A stretch of 8,289 nucleotides of DNA from Bifidobacterium breve (GCA_943332445.1 CALQPL010000034.1:1-8289), one strand, 5' to 3'; positions 1 through 6,625 are shown, numbered from the stretch's first letter. The notes: generated by a model not told the origin, from the sequence alone. Made by a program: numbers and translations.

Positions 1-36
1 CTGGTCAGCACGGCCGACGCCCCGCGAGTGCCCTAA
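1..36 (+). CDS. Possible 3' end of a rightward gene cut by the window edge
   Basis: Frame 1 is open from the first base and ends in TAA at 34-36, reading LVSTADAPRVP. It would converge on the secreted-protein gene that ends at 55, with a perfect hairpin between them at 43-63. Eleven codons are too few to identify a product, and an open frame this short can occur by chance. The convergent layout with a hairpin, as seen at 6619-6644, is the only support. Confidence 0.25.
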   Translation: MVSTADAPRVP

Positions 37-42
37 CGAGGA

Positions 43-63
43 CCTAGCTGTTCGTCAGCTAGG
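43..63. terminator. Hairpin at the 3' end of the secreted-protein gene, overlapping its stop codon
   Basis: CCTAGCTG (43-50) and CAGCTAGG (56-63) form a perfect 8-bp stem with a 5-nt loop. On the minus strand the stem contains the last codons, and the TGA stop (55-57) lies at its loop side. No T-run follows on either strand, so this is not a canonical intrinsic terminator. In actinobacteria, hairpins without U-tracts at gene ends are often assigned as terminators or 3'-end stabilisers, and that is the inference here. It would serve either direction. Confidence 0.4.
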
Positions 64-1956
64 AACGGAGTATCTGGACTCCATCTCGTACTTGATTGAT
101 CCCTTGGTCAGCGGTGCCGTATTGGCCGGCAGCGAGGGGAAGCCGGCACCCGTGAACCCGATAGCAAAGCTACCTGGACTGGCTGGGGTAGACCCAACCT
201 TGCGCGTGGTCTGAGTGAACTTGATCGTGGTCGCCACGTTCGAGCCCTGTGACACCCACTTGTAGGTGGATCCCACTTTGAGCCACTTATAGAGAGTGCC
301 TGTGCCGGTGGTGGTTCCGATGCCAGCGTTTTGAGTCCAGTTCATCGACAGTAGGCCAGTGAACTTCCACTTACCCACAACGGTCCACGTCATCTTGCTG
401 GGGTCGGGGTTGCCACCATGCTCCCGTGGGTCTTCGATCTCAAAGCCAAAAGTAGCCACACCCTGAGGCGAGGTGTACGTGCCATTGCCCTCAACTTCCT
501 GGGATGCACCAACGACCAGCGAGCCGGTCGCGGATGCCGTAGAGCAATTAGCGTCACCGGGGTAGCTGGCGGTCACCGTGTAAGTGCCTGGCACCCAGCC
601 CGTGGTCGACACTGGAGACGAGCCCAGCGGGTAGTCCCCCGCCACGCCGGTTAGCGGATTCTTTGACAGCGCGTAGGTAATAGTCCCCGTGCACGACCCG
701 GAGGAAATCGTGGACGAAAGGGTGAGGCTGTCGCCGGGGATAGCGCTAGTACCACCGGTGTAGGTCACGGTCGGAGTGAGTTTGCTGACGGTCAAAGAGC
801 CTTTGGAGAAGGAGAACTGGTAGTTAGTTCCAGCGTCACCACCCGAACACTGAGTGTCGTACGTGCCCACCGGGATCGGCGATGCCGTCACCTCAGTAGA
901 GGTGCCTTGCTCATACACCGTGCACGTAGGAGCAGCGGCCGCAGTGTCCGAACCGGAGTATCCCGAATATGAGGGGGTAAGAGTCGGAGTCGATGCGCCG
1001 TAGGTGATCGACGGCGAAGCCGGCGACGGTGTCACCGTCACCTCGGCACTTTGTGTTGGGCAAGGCTGGGAACAACTCCAGGCCGCGAACGGATAAGCGA
1101 AGACGAACCGTACTAGGTACTTGCCACTCAGGTCGTAAGGAACGGGAGTGTCATCGGGCCCACCGGTGGGCAGGTTGCGATACACCGTGGCCGACTCGCT
1201 GAGGGTGAGGTCAGTGACTGCGTCGCCCACCCAATAGCCGTTCTCCCCGTCGTAGTAGGCATTGGAATAGAGGGCTGAACAAGCGAACAGAATGTTTCCT
1301 GGATAAGCTAGTTCTTCCGAGAGGTATGCCGCCCCGGCCGGACTAAAGGCGCTGTCGCACGCCATGTAGTACCCAAATGGTGGGTAGGAGTTCGCATCAG
1401 GGGCACCAAGTCCGCCACCCCATACTCCATCAGTTGCCGTGTACGTCGTTCCGCTCTTGGACAGAGTCGGCAGCGAGTCGAGCGTGCGCAACATTGCGCC
1501 TTGTGAAACGGCTAGCACCTTCTCGGGGTACGCCGTGTCCTCAACGAGGGTGGTAAACGCAATGTAGGGCTTAATAGGCGTTTTGAATAGGCCGCCATTT
1601 TCGTAGAAGTTCTCGTAGCCGACGCTGTACCCAGTTGCCGCTGGAACCGCCTCGCATCCGTTGTTGCTGAGCTCGGTGGTCACAGCCGAGTCCGAGGCCG
1701 GGGGCCAGGCCTCAAAGAAGTCGGCACGGGTGGAAACGAAGCTCGTTCGGGTATCGCACAGATACCAGGTGTACGTCTCGCCGGTTCCTAGACCGCCGTA
1801 AGAAGTCCCAAGAATGGTGTAGCCGAGATTGATATCAAGCTGGCTCACATAGATTTTCGCGTCGTCGGCCGACGCCGGTCCGGCTACCGCGAGAGAGCCC
1901 GTCGCCATCAAGACTGCGGAAACCGCCATTGCCACCAAACGCTGACTAACGCGCAC
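55..1956 (-). CDS. Secreted multi-domain protein with MBG-type and Ig-like domains
   Basis: A 633-residue exported protein of unknown role, probably extracellular or loosely bound to the envelope. I chose the GTG at 1954-1956 because GAGGAG lies 6 nt upstream and because the product then opens directly with a signal peptide: Arg at 2 and 6, a hydrophobic stretch at about 7-26, and an ASA cleavage site before Asp31. Residues 31-310 hold two poorly conserved units resembling the actinobacterial Ig-like pattern ending in Y-x-W-Y-x-C (TYTWYLCDT near 62-69, then LSKSGTTYTATDGVW with GYYMACDS near 165-202). Residues about 316-391 match the MBG/YGX pattern (ITYG, PSYSGYSGSD, PVGTYDTQCSGG). Residues about 393-482 look like a Big_3/5-type Ig-like domain with one cysteine near each end. 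Residues 487-633 open with GNGTYTSPQGVATFGFEIE and are rich in Trp and Thr; this resembles C-terminal domains of other actinobacterial secreted proteins, but I cannot name it. There is no sortase motif and no C-terminal membrane helix. The gene is divergent from the two-component operon. Confidence 0.85.
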   Translation of the reverse strand: MRVSQRLVAMAVSAVLMATGSLAVAGPASADDAKIYVSQLDINLGYTILGTSYGGLGTGETYTWYLCDTRTSFVSTRADFFEAWPPASDSAVTTELSNNGCEAVPAATGYSVGYENFYENGGLFKTPIKPYIAFTTLVEDTAYPEKVLAVSQGAMLRTLDSLPTLSKSGTTYTATDGVWGGGLGAPDANSYPPFGYYMACDSAFSPAGAAYLSEELAYPGNILFACSALYSNAYYDGENGYWVGDAVTDLTLSESATVYRNLPTGGPDDTPVPYDLSGKYLVRFVFAYPFAAWSCSQPCPTQSAEVTVTPSPASPSITYGASTPTLTPSYSGYSGSDTAAAAPTCTVYEQGTSTEVTASPIPVGTYDTQCSGGDAGTNYQFSFSKGSLTVSKLTPTVTYTGGTSAIPGDSLTLSSTISSGSCTGTITYALSKNPLTGVAGDYPLGSSPVSTTGWVPGTYTVTASYPGDANCSTASATGSLVVGASQEVEGNGTYTSPQGVATFGFEIEDPREHGGNPDPSKMTWTVVGKWKFTGLLSMNWTQNAGIGTTTGTGTLYKWLKVGSTYKWVSQGSNVATTIKFTQTTRKVGSTPASPGSFAIGFTGAGFPSLPANTAPLTKGSIKYEMESRYSVPS

Positions 1957-1962
1957 CAGGAA

Positions 1963-1968
1963 CTCCTC
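1963..1968 (-). promoter_or_regulatory. Ribosome binding site that fixes the GTG start of the secreted protein
   Basis: GAGGAG on the minus strand lies 6 nt before the GTG at 1956. This is the strongest Shine-Dalgarno match in the window. It rejects a start at 2043, which would add 29 non-signal-peptide residues and run into the divergent promoter region. Confidence 0.75.
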
Positions 1969-2070
1969 AACTCGATGAATATTTGGTGGAAAAGTACATG
2001 CGCCCCCGGCGACTACCGCCCGTTTCTGCTGGATATCCCCCAAACCACTCCTGGCCTCGTCCGCATTTCA

Positions 2071-2083
2071 TACAGTTGGCGTA
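2071..2083 (+). promoter_or_regulatory. Putative leaderless promoter (-10) of the two-component operon
   Basis: TACAGT at 2071-2076 fits the actinobacterial -10 pattern TANNNT and is followed by exactly 6 nt before the ATG at 2083, so the A of the ATG would be the transcription start. There is no Shine-Dalgarno sequence before this ATG. I see no good -35 element about 17 nt upstream, so the site may need an activator. Confidence 0.45.
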
Positions 2084-2739
2084 TGAATCGTGAACGGCGC
2101 CGCCTGCTCGTCGTCGAGGACGACGCACTGACGGCCTCGCTTCTGGCCGAGACCCTCGTGTCACAGGGGTTTGAGGTGATGACTGCCAACGATGTGGTGG
2201 AGGCACTCGGAGCGGTGGACAGTTTTGACCCCGACGCGGCACTGATTGACATCGCACTCGGTGAGGGCCCCAGCGGGATTGACCTTGCCCATGTGTTGCA
2301 CCGTAAACACCCATGGATTGCTCTGCTCCTGTTGACCAAGAACCCCGACCTGCGCACTGCAGGAATCAACGAAGCAGACCTGCCTCCTGGATGCGGCTTC
2401 CTGCGCAAAGATCGAGTGCGCGACGCCAAGCATCTATTCGATGGCATCGAGGCGGTGCTGGGCGACCGCCCCTCCAGCGTGCGCGATGACCAGGATCCCG
2501 CAAAACCACTCGCCGCCCTCAACTCCCGCCAGTTGGAGATCCTGCGGTTAGTGGCTCAGGGTTACACCAACGACTACATTGCCCGGAACAAGGCGACGAG
2601 CCGCTCGACGGTGGAGCGCTGGTTGACCGAAATCTTCCGACTACTTGAGATAGACACTCACGGTGACGTCAACCCTCGCGTTGAGGCGACCCGCAGGTTC
2701 ATCAATGTGGCCTCGCTTCCCGAGCGCACCACTGAGTAA
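2083..2739 (+). CDS. Two-component response regulator, NarL/LuxR (GerE) family
   Basis: A cytoplasmic transcription factor of 218 residues, a normal length for a NarL-type regulator. The N-terminal receiver domain (about 7-127) has the acidic patch E12/D13/D14 in LVVEDD, the expected phospho-acceptor D56 in LIDIALG, the switch Thr85 (LLLLTKN) and Lys109 (GFLRKD), so it should be phosphorylatable. After a short linker, residues about 146-208 form a GerE-type helix-turn-helix (LNSRQLEILRLVAQGYTNDYIA, then STVERWLTEIFRLLEI). The frame is open upstream to 1975, but I start at the ATG at 2083 because the receiver fold begins immediately after it and a TANNNT element sits 6 nt upstream. The stop is 23 nt before the kinase gene, so the two are very likely one operon and a cognate pair. 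Its regulon cannot be read from the sequence; the divergent secreted-protein gene is one candidate. Confidence 0.9.
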   Translation: MNRERRRLLVVEDDALTASLLAETLVSQGFEVMTANDVVEALGAVDSFDPDAALIDIALGEGPSGIDLAHVLHRKHPWIALLLLTKNPDLRTAGINEADLPPGCGFLRKDRVRDAKHLFDGIEAVLGDRPSSVRDDQDPAKPLAALNSRQLEILRLVAQGYTNDYIARNKATSRSTVERWLTEIFRLLEIDTHGDVNPRVEATRRFINVASLPERTTE

Positions 2740-2744
2740 CGAAA

Positions 2745-2750
2745 AGGAAG
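2745..2750 (+). promoter_or_regulatory. Ribosome binding site of the histidine kinase gene
   Basis: AGGAAG lies just after the response-regulator stop codon, 12 nt before the ATG at 2763. The spacing is a little long, but it is the only purine-rich stretch available and supports translation from a shared mRNA. Confidence 0.5.
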
Positions 2751-2762
2751 TAGAACCCGCGC

Positions 2763-4517
2763 ATGAATGATTTCCGCGTTGCGTTCCGACGGATCGGAAC
2801 TCCTGACGCGATCACCTGGACCTCGTTCTGGGTGACATTCATTGCTGTGACCGGGGGGCACTTTTCAGCACCTAACAGCAGTGACCACGCACCCCTTCGC
2901 CTCCTGTGTCTCCTCATCGCCCACTGTGCCATGTTCGTCCCGCTGGTGGCTTGGCGTTGGGTGCTCCTGCGCTACCACGGGAGACCCCGGCCCTGGCTCA
3001 CGCTGTTCGCGTTTGTTTTCTCCTCCATCGCGCGCGGGTTAGTTCTCTTCTTCGCCCTGCGCATTCTGGCCGACATAAGCAACATCAGCCTGCCCGCGCG
3101 CGTCATCATCGCGACCTGGACATCCATGATCAGCCTGACCTTCACCGCCCTGGCGGTATCAAGCTTTCGCGCTGCCGAGCGCGACACCCAACGACTGCAG
3201 GGAATACGTCAAAGTCTCAAGGAGGCATCGGATCGCGTTTCAACGCAGATCAAACGGCGCAACGAAGATGCCATCGCGCGAGTGCAGGAGCGCCTGACCA
3301 TCGCGGTGTCTGCGCTGGATGGAGTCAGGACAGATGAGGTAGCGCTCGAACGTCTGCGCTATCTGGCCGCAGATGTCATCCGGCCCATGAGTCACGAACT
3401 GGCCCGGTCGTCGCCCACGGTCACCGTGCCCGTGAGTGCTCCTGCGATTACTCGCGCCGGGTGGCGAGCCACGGTGGAAGCGCTCAGCCAGCGCGGCCAG
3501 TTCTTACCTGTGGCCACCGCGACTGTGATCGTGCTGGCGTACACCCCCACCGCGTTCCTCACGCTGTCCGGACGTGCACTACCTACGCTCGCCAGCATCA
3601 CCGCGTTCTCGATCACGCTTGCCCTCGGCAACCGCGTGCTCAACTGGGCCTTACCGCGCAGCACTCCTGTGCGATCAGCCATGCTCGTCATGCTGGTGTC
3701 CATCGCTTCGAGTGCGCCCGTTGTGGCGATCGCAGGGCTCGTAGCCATCGGGGGCGTGGTGGGCCGCAACATCACCATTGGCGGCATCGTGTTTCTTCCC
3801 CTCGCCGCGATCGTTGGCGCCCTGATTAGTAGTCGTGTCTCAGCTCAACGCCGCATCGCCAACGAGCTTGAGCAACTCACGCGGCAGCTGTCTCAAGAAC
3901 TGGTGCACTTACGACAGGCGCAGTGGTACCACGAGCGTTCACTCTCGCGCGCGCTGCACGGCGATATGCAGTCCGCGGTGACGGTCGCGGCCATCCGACT
4001 TGACCGAGCGCTCGCCGATGGCGCGGTTCCCCCCGAGCTCATGGCCGAGATTCGCGAGTCGATCACGGGGCAGATTGACGTACTCAGTGCAGCTGGGCCA
4101 CAGCCGGCAACGATTGACCAACTCGCCAGCCGCCTCACGACGACCTGGTCGCGCGTGTGCAACGTGTCCCTTGACATCGACGAAACGGCCCGAGCAGCTC
4201 TAGACAACGATGACATCCTGCGATCGACCGTCACCGAGATCATGACCGAAGCAGTGTCAAACTCGATCCGCCATGGGGATGCTAAACACGTGCAGATCAC
4301 CCTTGACGTGGACACTTCAGATCAGGTGCGCCTGCGCGTTGACGACGACGGCGTGGGGCAGGTTCCGACCAACGGGCAGGGCCTGGGCTCGACCTTCCTC
4401 GACGAGTGCACGAGCGGGTGGAGCAGCAAGTCGAGCGACCTCGGCCACCGATTGGAGGCGCGACTGCCGATCAAAATGCCCGAACTCGCACCCGCTGATA
4501 TCCCGGTGGCTCGTTAA
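2763..4517 (+). CDS. Membrane sensor histidine kinase with two four-helix membrane blocks
   Basis: A 584-residue integral membrane kinase, probably the partner of the regulator just upstream. Hydrophobic stretches at about 18-36, 45-69, 78-103 and 112-134 form a first membrane block. Residues 137-245 are polar, with a predicted coiled coil (about 140-190) and a short motif RPMSHEL (207-213). A second block follows at about 247-268, 273-291, 304-331 and 338-357. Next comes a charged helix (360-395) leading into the H-box ALHGDMQS with His399 as likely phospho-acceptor, in the style of actinobacterial HisKA_3-like kinases. The ATPase domain has an N-box EAVSNSIRHG (Glu496, Asn500), a G1 box DDGVG (528-532) and a G2 box GQGLG (538-542), so it appears catalytically intact. 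There is no recognisable extracellular or PAS/GAF sensor domain, which suggests that the membrane part itself senses. The stop overlaps that of the convergent repressor gene. Confidence 0.88.
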   Translation: MNDFRVAFRRIGTPDAITWTSFWVTFIAVTGGHFSAPNSSDHAPLRLLCLLIAHCAMFVPLVAWRWVLLRYHGRPRPWLTLFAFVFSSIARGLVLFFALRILADISNISLPARVIIATWTSMISLTFTALAVSSFRAAERDTQRLQGIRQSLKEASDRVSTQIKRRNEDAIARVQERLTIAVSALDGVRTDEVALERLRYLAADVIRPMSHELARSSPTVTVPVSAPAITRAGWRATVEALSQRGQFLPVATATVIVLAYTPTAFLTLSGRALPTLASITAFSITLALGNRVLNWALPRSTPVRSAMLVMLVSIASSAPVVAIAGLVAIGGVVGRNITIGGIVFLPLAAIVGALISSRVSAQRRIANELEQLTRQLSQELVHLRQAQWYHERSLSRALHGDMQSAVTVAAIRLDRALADGAVPPELMAEIRESITGQIDVLSAAGPQPATIDQLASRLTTTWSRVCNVSLDIDETARAALDNDDILRSTVTEIMTEAVSNSIRHGDAKHVQITLDVDTSDQVRLRVDDDGVGQVPTNGQGLGSTFLDECTSGWSSKSSDLGHRLEARLPIKMPELAPADIPVAR

Positions 4518-5203
4518 GTCCCAGCAGCAACAAAAACGTGGGCGGCTGTTTCATCATCGAGTTCGGCGTATTCGCCAGCGCTGCCGACCATGACACCGCC
4601 GTCTGACCGCGTTACCGAAACAATTTCACCGGGCTGAACCCCTGCCCGCCGCAAAGCCGTCATCAATTCACTGTCTTCTTGCACCGGTTCGGCTATGCGC
4701 CGCACCGTGACTCTCTTGGGCTCACTACCCGCAACTGAGTCAAGCCCTACCAACGCTTCGGTTGATGTGTCATGGGCAGCTTCATCAAAAAGTTCAGCGA
4801 GACCTGGGATGGGATTGCCGTAGGGCGACTCGGTCGGATGATCGAGCAATTCGACGATGCGTCGCTCCACGTCTTCACTCATCACGTGTTCCCAGCGACA
4901 AGCCTCCGCGTGCACGGTTTCCCATGGCAGACCAATGATCTGAATGAGCATGCACTCCGACAATCGGTGCTTGCGCATCACGCGCACGGCCATGGCTCGA
5001 CCCGCAGGCGTGAACTCCAAGTGGCGATCGTCTTGCAGGGTCAAGAGGCCATCGCGCTCAAGGCGAGCAACGGTCTGGCTCACCGTTGGGCCGCTTTGGC
5101 CTAAGCGCTCCGCAATCCGCGCGCGCATGGGACGAATGCCTTCTTCTTCTAACTCATACACCGTGCGCAAATACATTTCGGTGGTATCAATCAGTCCGCT
5201 CAC
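4514..5203 (-). CDS. ideR: Iron-dependent transcriptional repressor, DtxR/IdeR family
   Basis: A 229-residue metal-activated DNA-binding repressor. With Fe(II) bound, members of this family dimerise on operators upstream of siderophore, iron-uptake and iron-storage genes. The N-terminal winged helix (about 1-73) carries MRARIAERLGQSGPTVSQTV, nearly identical to my recollection of mycobacterial IdeR. The dimerisation domain (about 74-140) carries AEACRWEHVMSEDVERR. All canonical metal ligands are present at DtxR numbering: Met10, Cys102, Glu105 and His106 for one site, His79, Glu83 and His98 for the other, with Glu172 and Gln175 as likely counterparts of DtxR Glu170 and Gln173. Cys102 argues for the iron-type DtxR/IdeR branch rather than MntR. 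Residues about 150-229 form the SH3-like C-terminal domain, so the length is complete. The start is the GTG at 5201-5203: it aligns with the IdeR N-terminus (LxDTTEMYLRT), and the run AGGGG directly abuts it, too close to act as a Shine-Dalgarno. The gene is divergent from the photolyase. Confidence 0.93.
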   Translation of the reverse strand: MSGLIDTTEMYLRTVYELEEEGIRPMRARIAERLGQSGPTVSQTVARLERDGLLTLQDDRHLEFTPAGRAMAVRVMRKHRLSECMLIQIIGLPWETVHAEACRWEHVMSEDVERRIVELLDHPTESPYGNPIPGLAELFDEAAHDTSTEALVGLDSVAGSEPKRVTVRRIAEPVQEDSELMTALRRAGVQPGEIVSVTRSDGGVMVGSAGEYAELDDETAAHVFVAAGT

Positions 5204-5215
5204 CCCCTAACCGTA
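5204..5215 (-). promoter_or_regulatory. Putative leaderless promoter (-10) of the ideR-like gene
   Basis: On the minus strand TACGGT (5215-5210) fits TANNNT and is followed by exactly 6 nt before the GTG at 5203, which would place the first transcribed base at the start codon. A weak GCGACG about 18 nt upstream could be a -35. I found no convincing 19-bp IdeR box in the intergenic region, so autoregulation is not supported. Confidence 0.4.
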
Positions 5216-5260
5216 CCGACTCATACGCGGTTGCGTCGCCTTCTCGCTTCAGGTGCGTGG

Positions 5261-5275
5261 GAGGGCGAAGCCCTC
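5261..5275. promoter_or_regulatory. 15-bp dyad abutting the photolyase -10, possible operator
   Basis: GAGGGC (5261-5266), GAA, then GCCCTC (5270-5275) is a perfect inverted repeat with a 3-nt centre. It ends exactly where the putative -10 TAGCGT (5276-5281) begins, so it would lie in the -35/-10 spacer. If transcription starts at the ATG, the dyad is not transcribed toward the photolyase and would act as DNA rather than as an RNA hairpin. No regulator can be assigned. Confidence 0.35.
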
Positions 5276-5288
5276 TAGCGTGGGGACA
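5276..5288 (+). promoter_or_regulatory. Putative leaderless promoter (-10) of the photolyase gene
   Basis: TAGCGT at 5276-5281 fits TANNNT, followed by exactly 6 nt and then the ATG at 5288. The G-run at 5282-5285 ends two bases before the ATG and is too close to work as a Shine-Dalgarno. There is no clear -35 element at the expected distance. Confidence 0.45.
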
Positions 5289-6625
5289 TGACTTCGGTGA
5301 TGTGGTTTCGACGAGACTTGCGCCTCAATGACCACGCGGCTCTGGCGCGTGCCGCGGAAACCGGGCCAGTCCTTGGTCTGTTTGTCATTGACCCGCATCT
5401 GTGGGACAAGTCCGGTGCCGTCCGGCGCGTGTGCCTCCTGCGCAGTCTTGATGCACTCAACGAAGCGATGGACGGCCAGCTCGTAGTGCGGGTAGGAAGC
5501 CCCACCGAAGTGGTGCCAGCAGTAGCCAAGGACGTAGGCGCGAGCACTGTCTTTATCAGCGCCGACTTTGCTCCCTATGGTCAACAGCGCGATGCAGATG
5601 TCGAACGCGCCCTGCTGGACGACCAGGTAGCACTGGAATCTGTGGGGTCGCCGTATGCGGTCAATCCAGGGGTTGTTCGCAAATCAGATGGAACGCCCTA
5701 CCAAGTCTTCACGCCTTTTTATCGAGCGTGGTGTGACAGTGGCTGGTTGGCACCGGTGGCAAACACCACTCCGTCGTGGCTCAACCTCGTCAGTGATCCG
5801 TGGCCAACAGCGGAACTGCCTGCTGGCGTGACACTTCCCGCTATCGGGGAACAAACAAGTCTGGATCTTTGGCGGACATTCCACACCGACCTCATCGACG
5901 AGTACCCAGACCACCGGGACAGACCTGATCTTGCGGGAACCTCGAGCTTGTCCATGGCTCTTCGCTGGGGGCACGTGCACCCGCGCACCTTGCTCGCCGA
6001 GCTCAACGATTCCAGGGCGCACGATGTCTACCGGCGAGAGTTGTGCTGGCGAGAGTTCTACGCCGATGTGCTGTTCCACGTCCCGCAATCTGCTCGCCAC
6101 AGCCTTAAACCCACGATGCAAGCCATGCGAACAGATAGCGGAGCGACGGCAGATGCTCGATTCGCTGCGTGGGCTGAAGGCCGAACTGGCTATCCGTTTG
6201 TTGACGCGGGTATGCGCCAACTTTTAGCCGAAGGCTGGATCCACAATCGCGTGCGCATGGTCGTGGCTTCGTTTTTGGTCAAGGATCTGCACTTGGACTG
6301 GCAACGTGGTGCTTCGCACTTCATGGAGTGGTTGCGTGACGGCGACATCGCGAGCAATCAACACGGCTGGCAATGGGCTGCCGGAACGGGAACAGATGCG
6401 GCACCTTACTTTCGAGTTTTTAATCCTGTGATGCAAGGCGTCAAATTCGATCCCGATGGTGACTACGTGCGCAAATACATTCCCGAACTTGCCCAACTTC
6501 CCGGAGCAAGTGCCCACACACCGTGGGACGCACCACTGCTTGCCGCTGAATATCCCGAGCGCATTGTTGATCACAGCGTTGAACGCAATGAAGCCCTCGC
6601 GCGACTAGCGGAACTGAAGAACTAG
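5288..6625 (+). CDS. phr: Deoxyribodipyrimidine photolyase, class I CPD type
   Basis: A 445-residue cytoplasmic flavoenzyme that uses blue or near-UV light and FADH- to split cyclobutane pyrimidine dimers. The N-terminal alpha/beta antenna domain (about 1-130) opens with VMWFRRDLRLNDHAAL. The helical FAD domain (about 195-410) holds SLSMALRWGHVHPR, RELCWREF, EGRTGYPFVDAGMRQL, WIHNRVRM and NQHGWQWAAGTGTDAAPYFRVFNP. By alignment with E. coli PhrB from memory, all CPD contacts are kept: Glu251, Trp254, Asn320, Met324 and Trp363 (E. coli Glu274, Trp277, Asn341, Met345, Trp384). Asn357 matches the Asn378 that contacts flavin N5, favouring photolyase over cryptochrome. Trp361 and Trp338 match the first two members of the electron-transfer triad, but no Trp or Tyr occupies the region of the third (E. 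coli Trp306). The ATG at 5288 directly opens the conserved N-terminus. The gene is divergent from ideR and converges on the DUF11 gene. Confidence 0.94.
   Translation: MTSVMWFRRDLRLNDHAALARAAETGPVLGLFVIDPHLWDKSGAVRRVCLLRSLDALNEAMDGQLVVRVGSPTEVVPAVAKDVGASTVFISADFAPYGQQRDADVERALLDDQVALESVGSPYAVNPGVVRKSDGTPYQVFTPFYRAWCDSGWLAPVANTTPSWLNLVSDPWPTAELPAGVTLPAIGEQTSLDLWRTFHTDLIDEYPDHRDRPDLAGTSSLSMALRWGHVHPRTLLAELNDSRAHDVYRRELCWREFYADVLFHVPQSARHSLKPTMQAMRTDSGATADARFAAWAEGRTGYPFVDAGMRQLLAEGWIHNRVRMVVASFLVKDLHLDWQRGASHFMEWLRDGDIASNQHGWQWAAGTGTDAAPYFRVFNPVMQGVKFDPDGDYVRKYIPELAQLPGASAHTPWDAPLLAAEYPERIVDHSVERNEALARLAELKN

Noticed and set aside
418..654. Plus-strand open frame opposite the secreted protein
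   Set aside because: It is antisense to the Ig-like and C-terminal domains, has skewed Arg-rich composition and no ribosome binding site.
1967..2522. Minus-strand open frames opposite the response regulator
   Set aside because: They lie antisense to a clearly conserved receiver domain, have Arg/Ser-rich shadow-like composition and show no domain or start signal.
3381..3401. RPMSHEL (His211) in the kinase linker as a second phospho-acceptor site
   Set aside because: There is no following HisKA-like helix pair or paired ATPase domain, and His399 already has the proper H-box context. It is kept only as a structural question in the findings.
4772..5210. Plus-strand open frames antisense to the ideR-like gene
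   Set aside because: The minus strand encodes an intact IdeR-like protein with all metal ligands; the opposing frames look like codon-bias shadows.
5200..5240. IdeR/DtxR operator in the ideR-phr intergenic region
   Set aside because: CTAACC / TTAGGG near 5204-5212 resembles one half-site of the IdeR box, but no second half-site is present at the right distance.
5684..6574. Minus-strand open frames within the photolyase gene
   Set aside because: They are fully inside a conserved coding region on the other strand and have no recognisable features.
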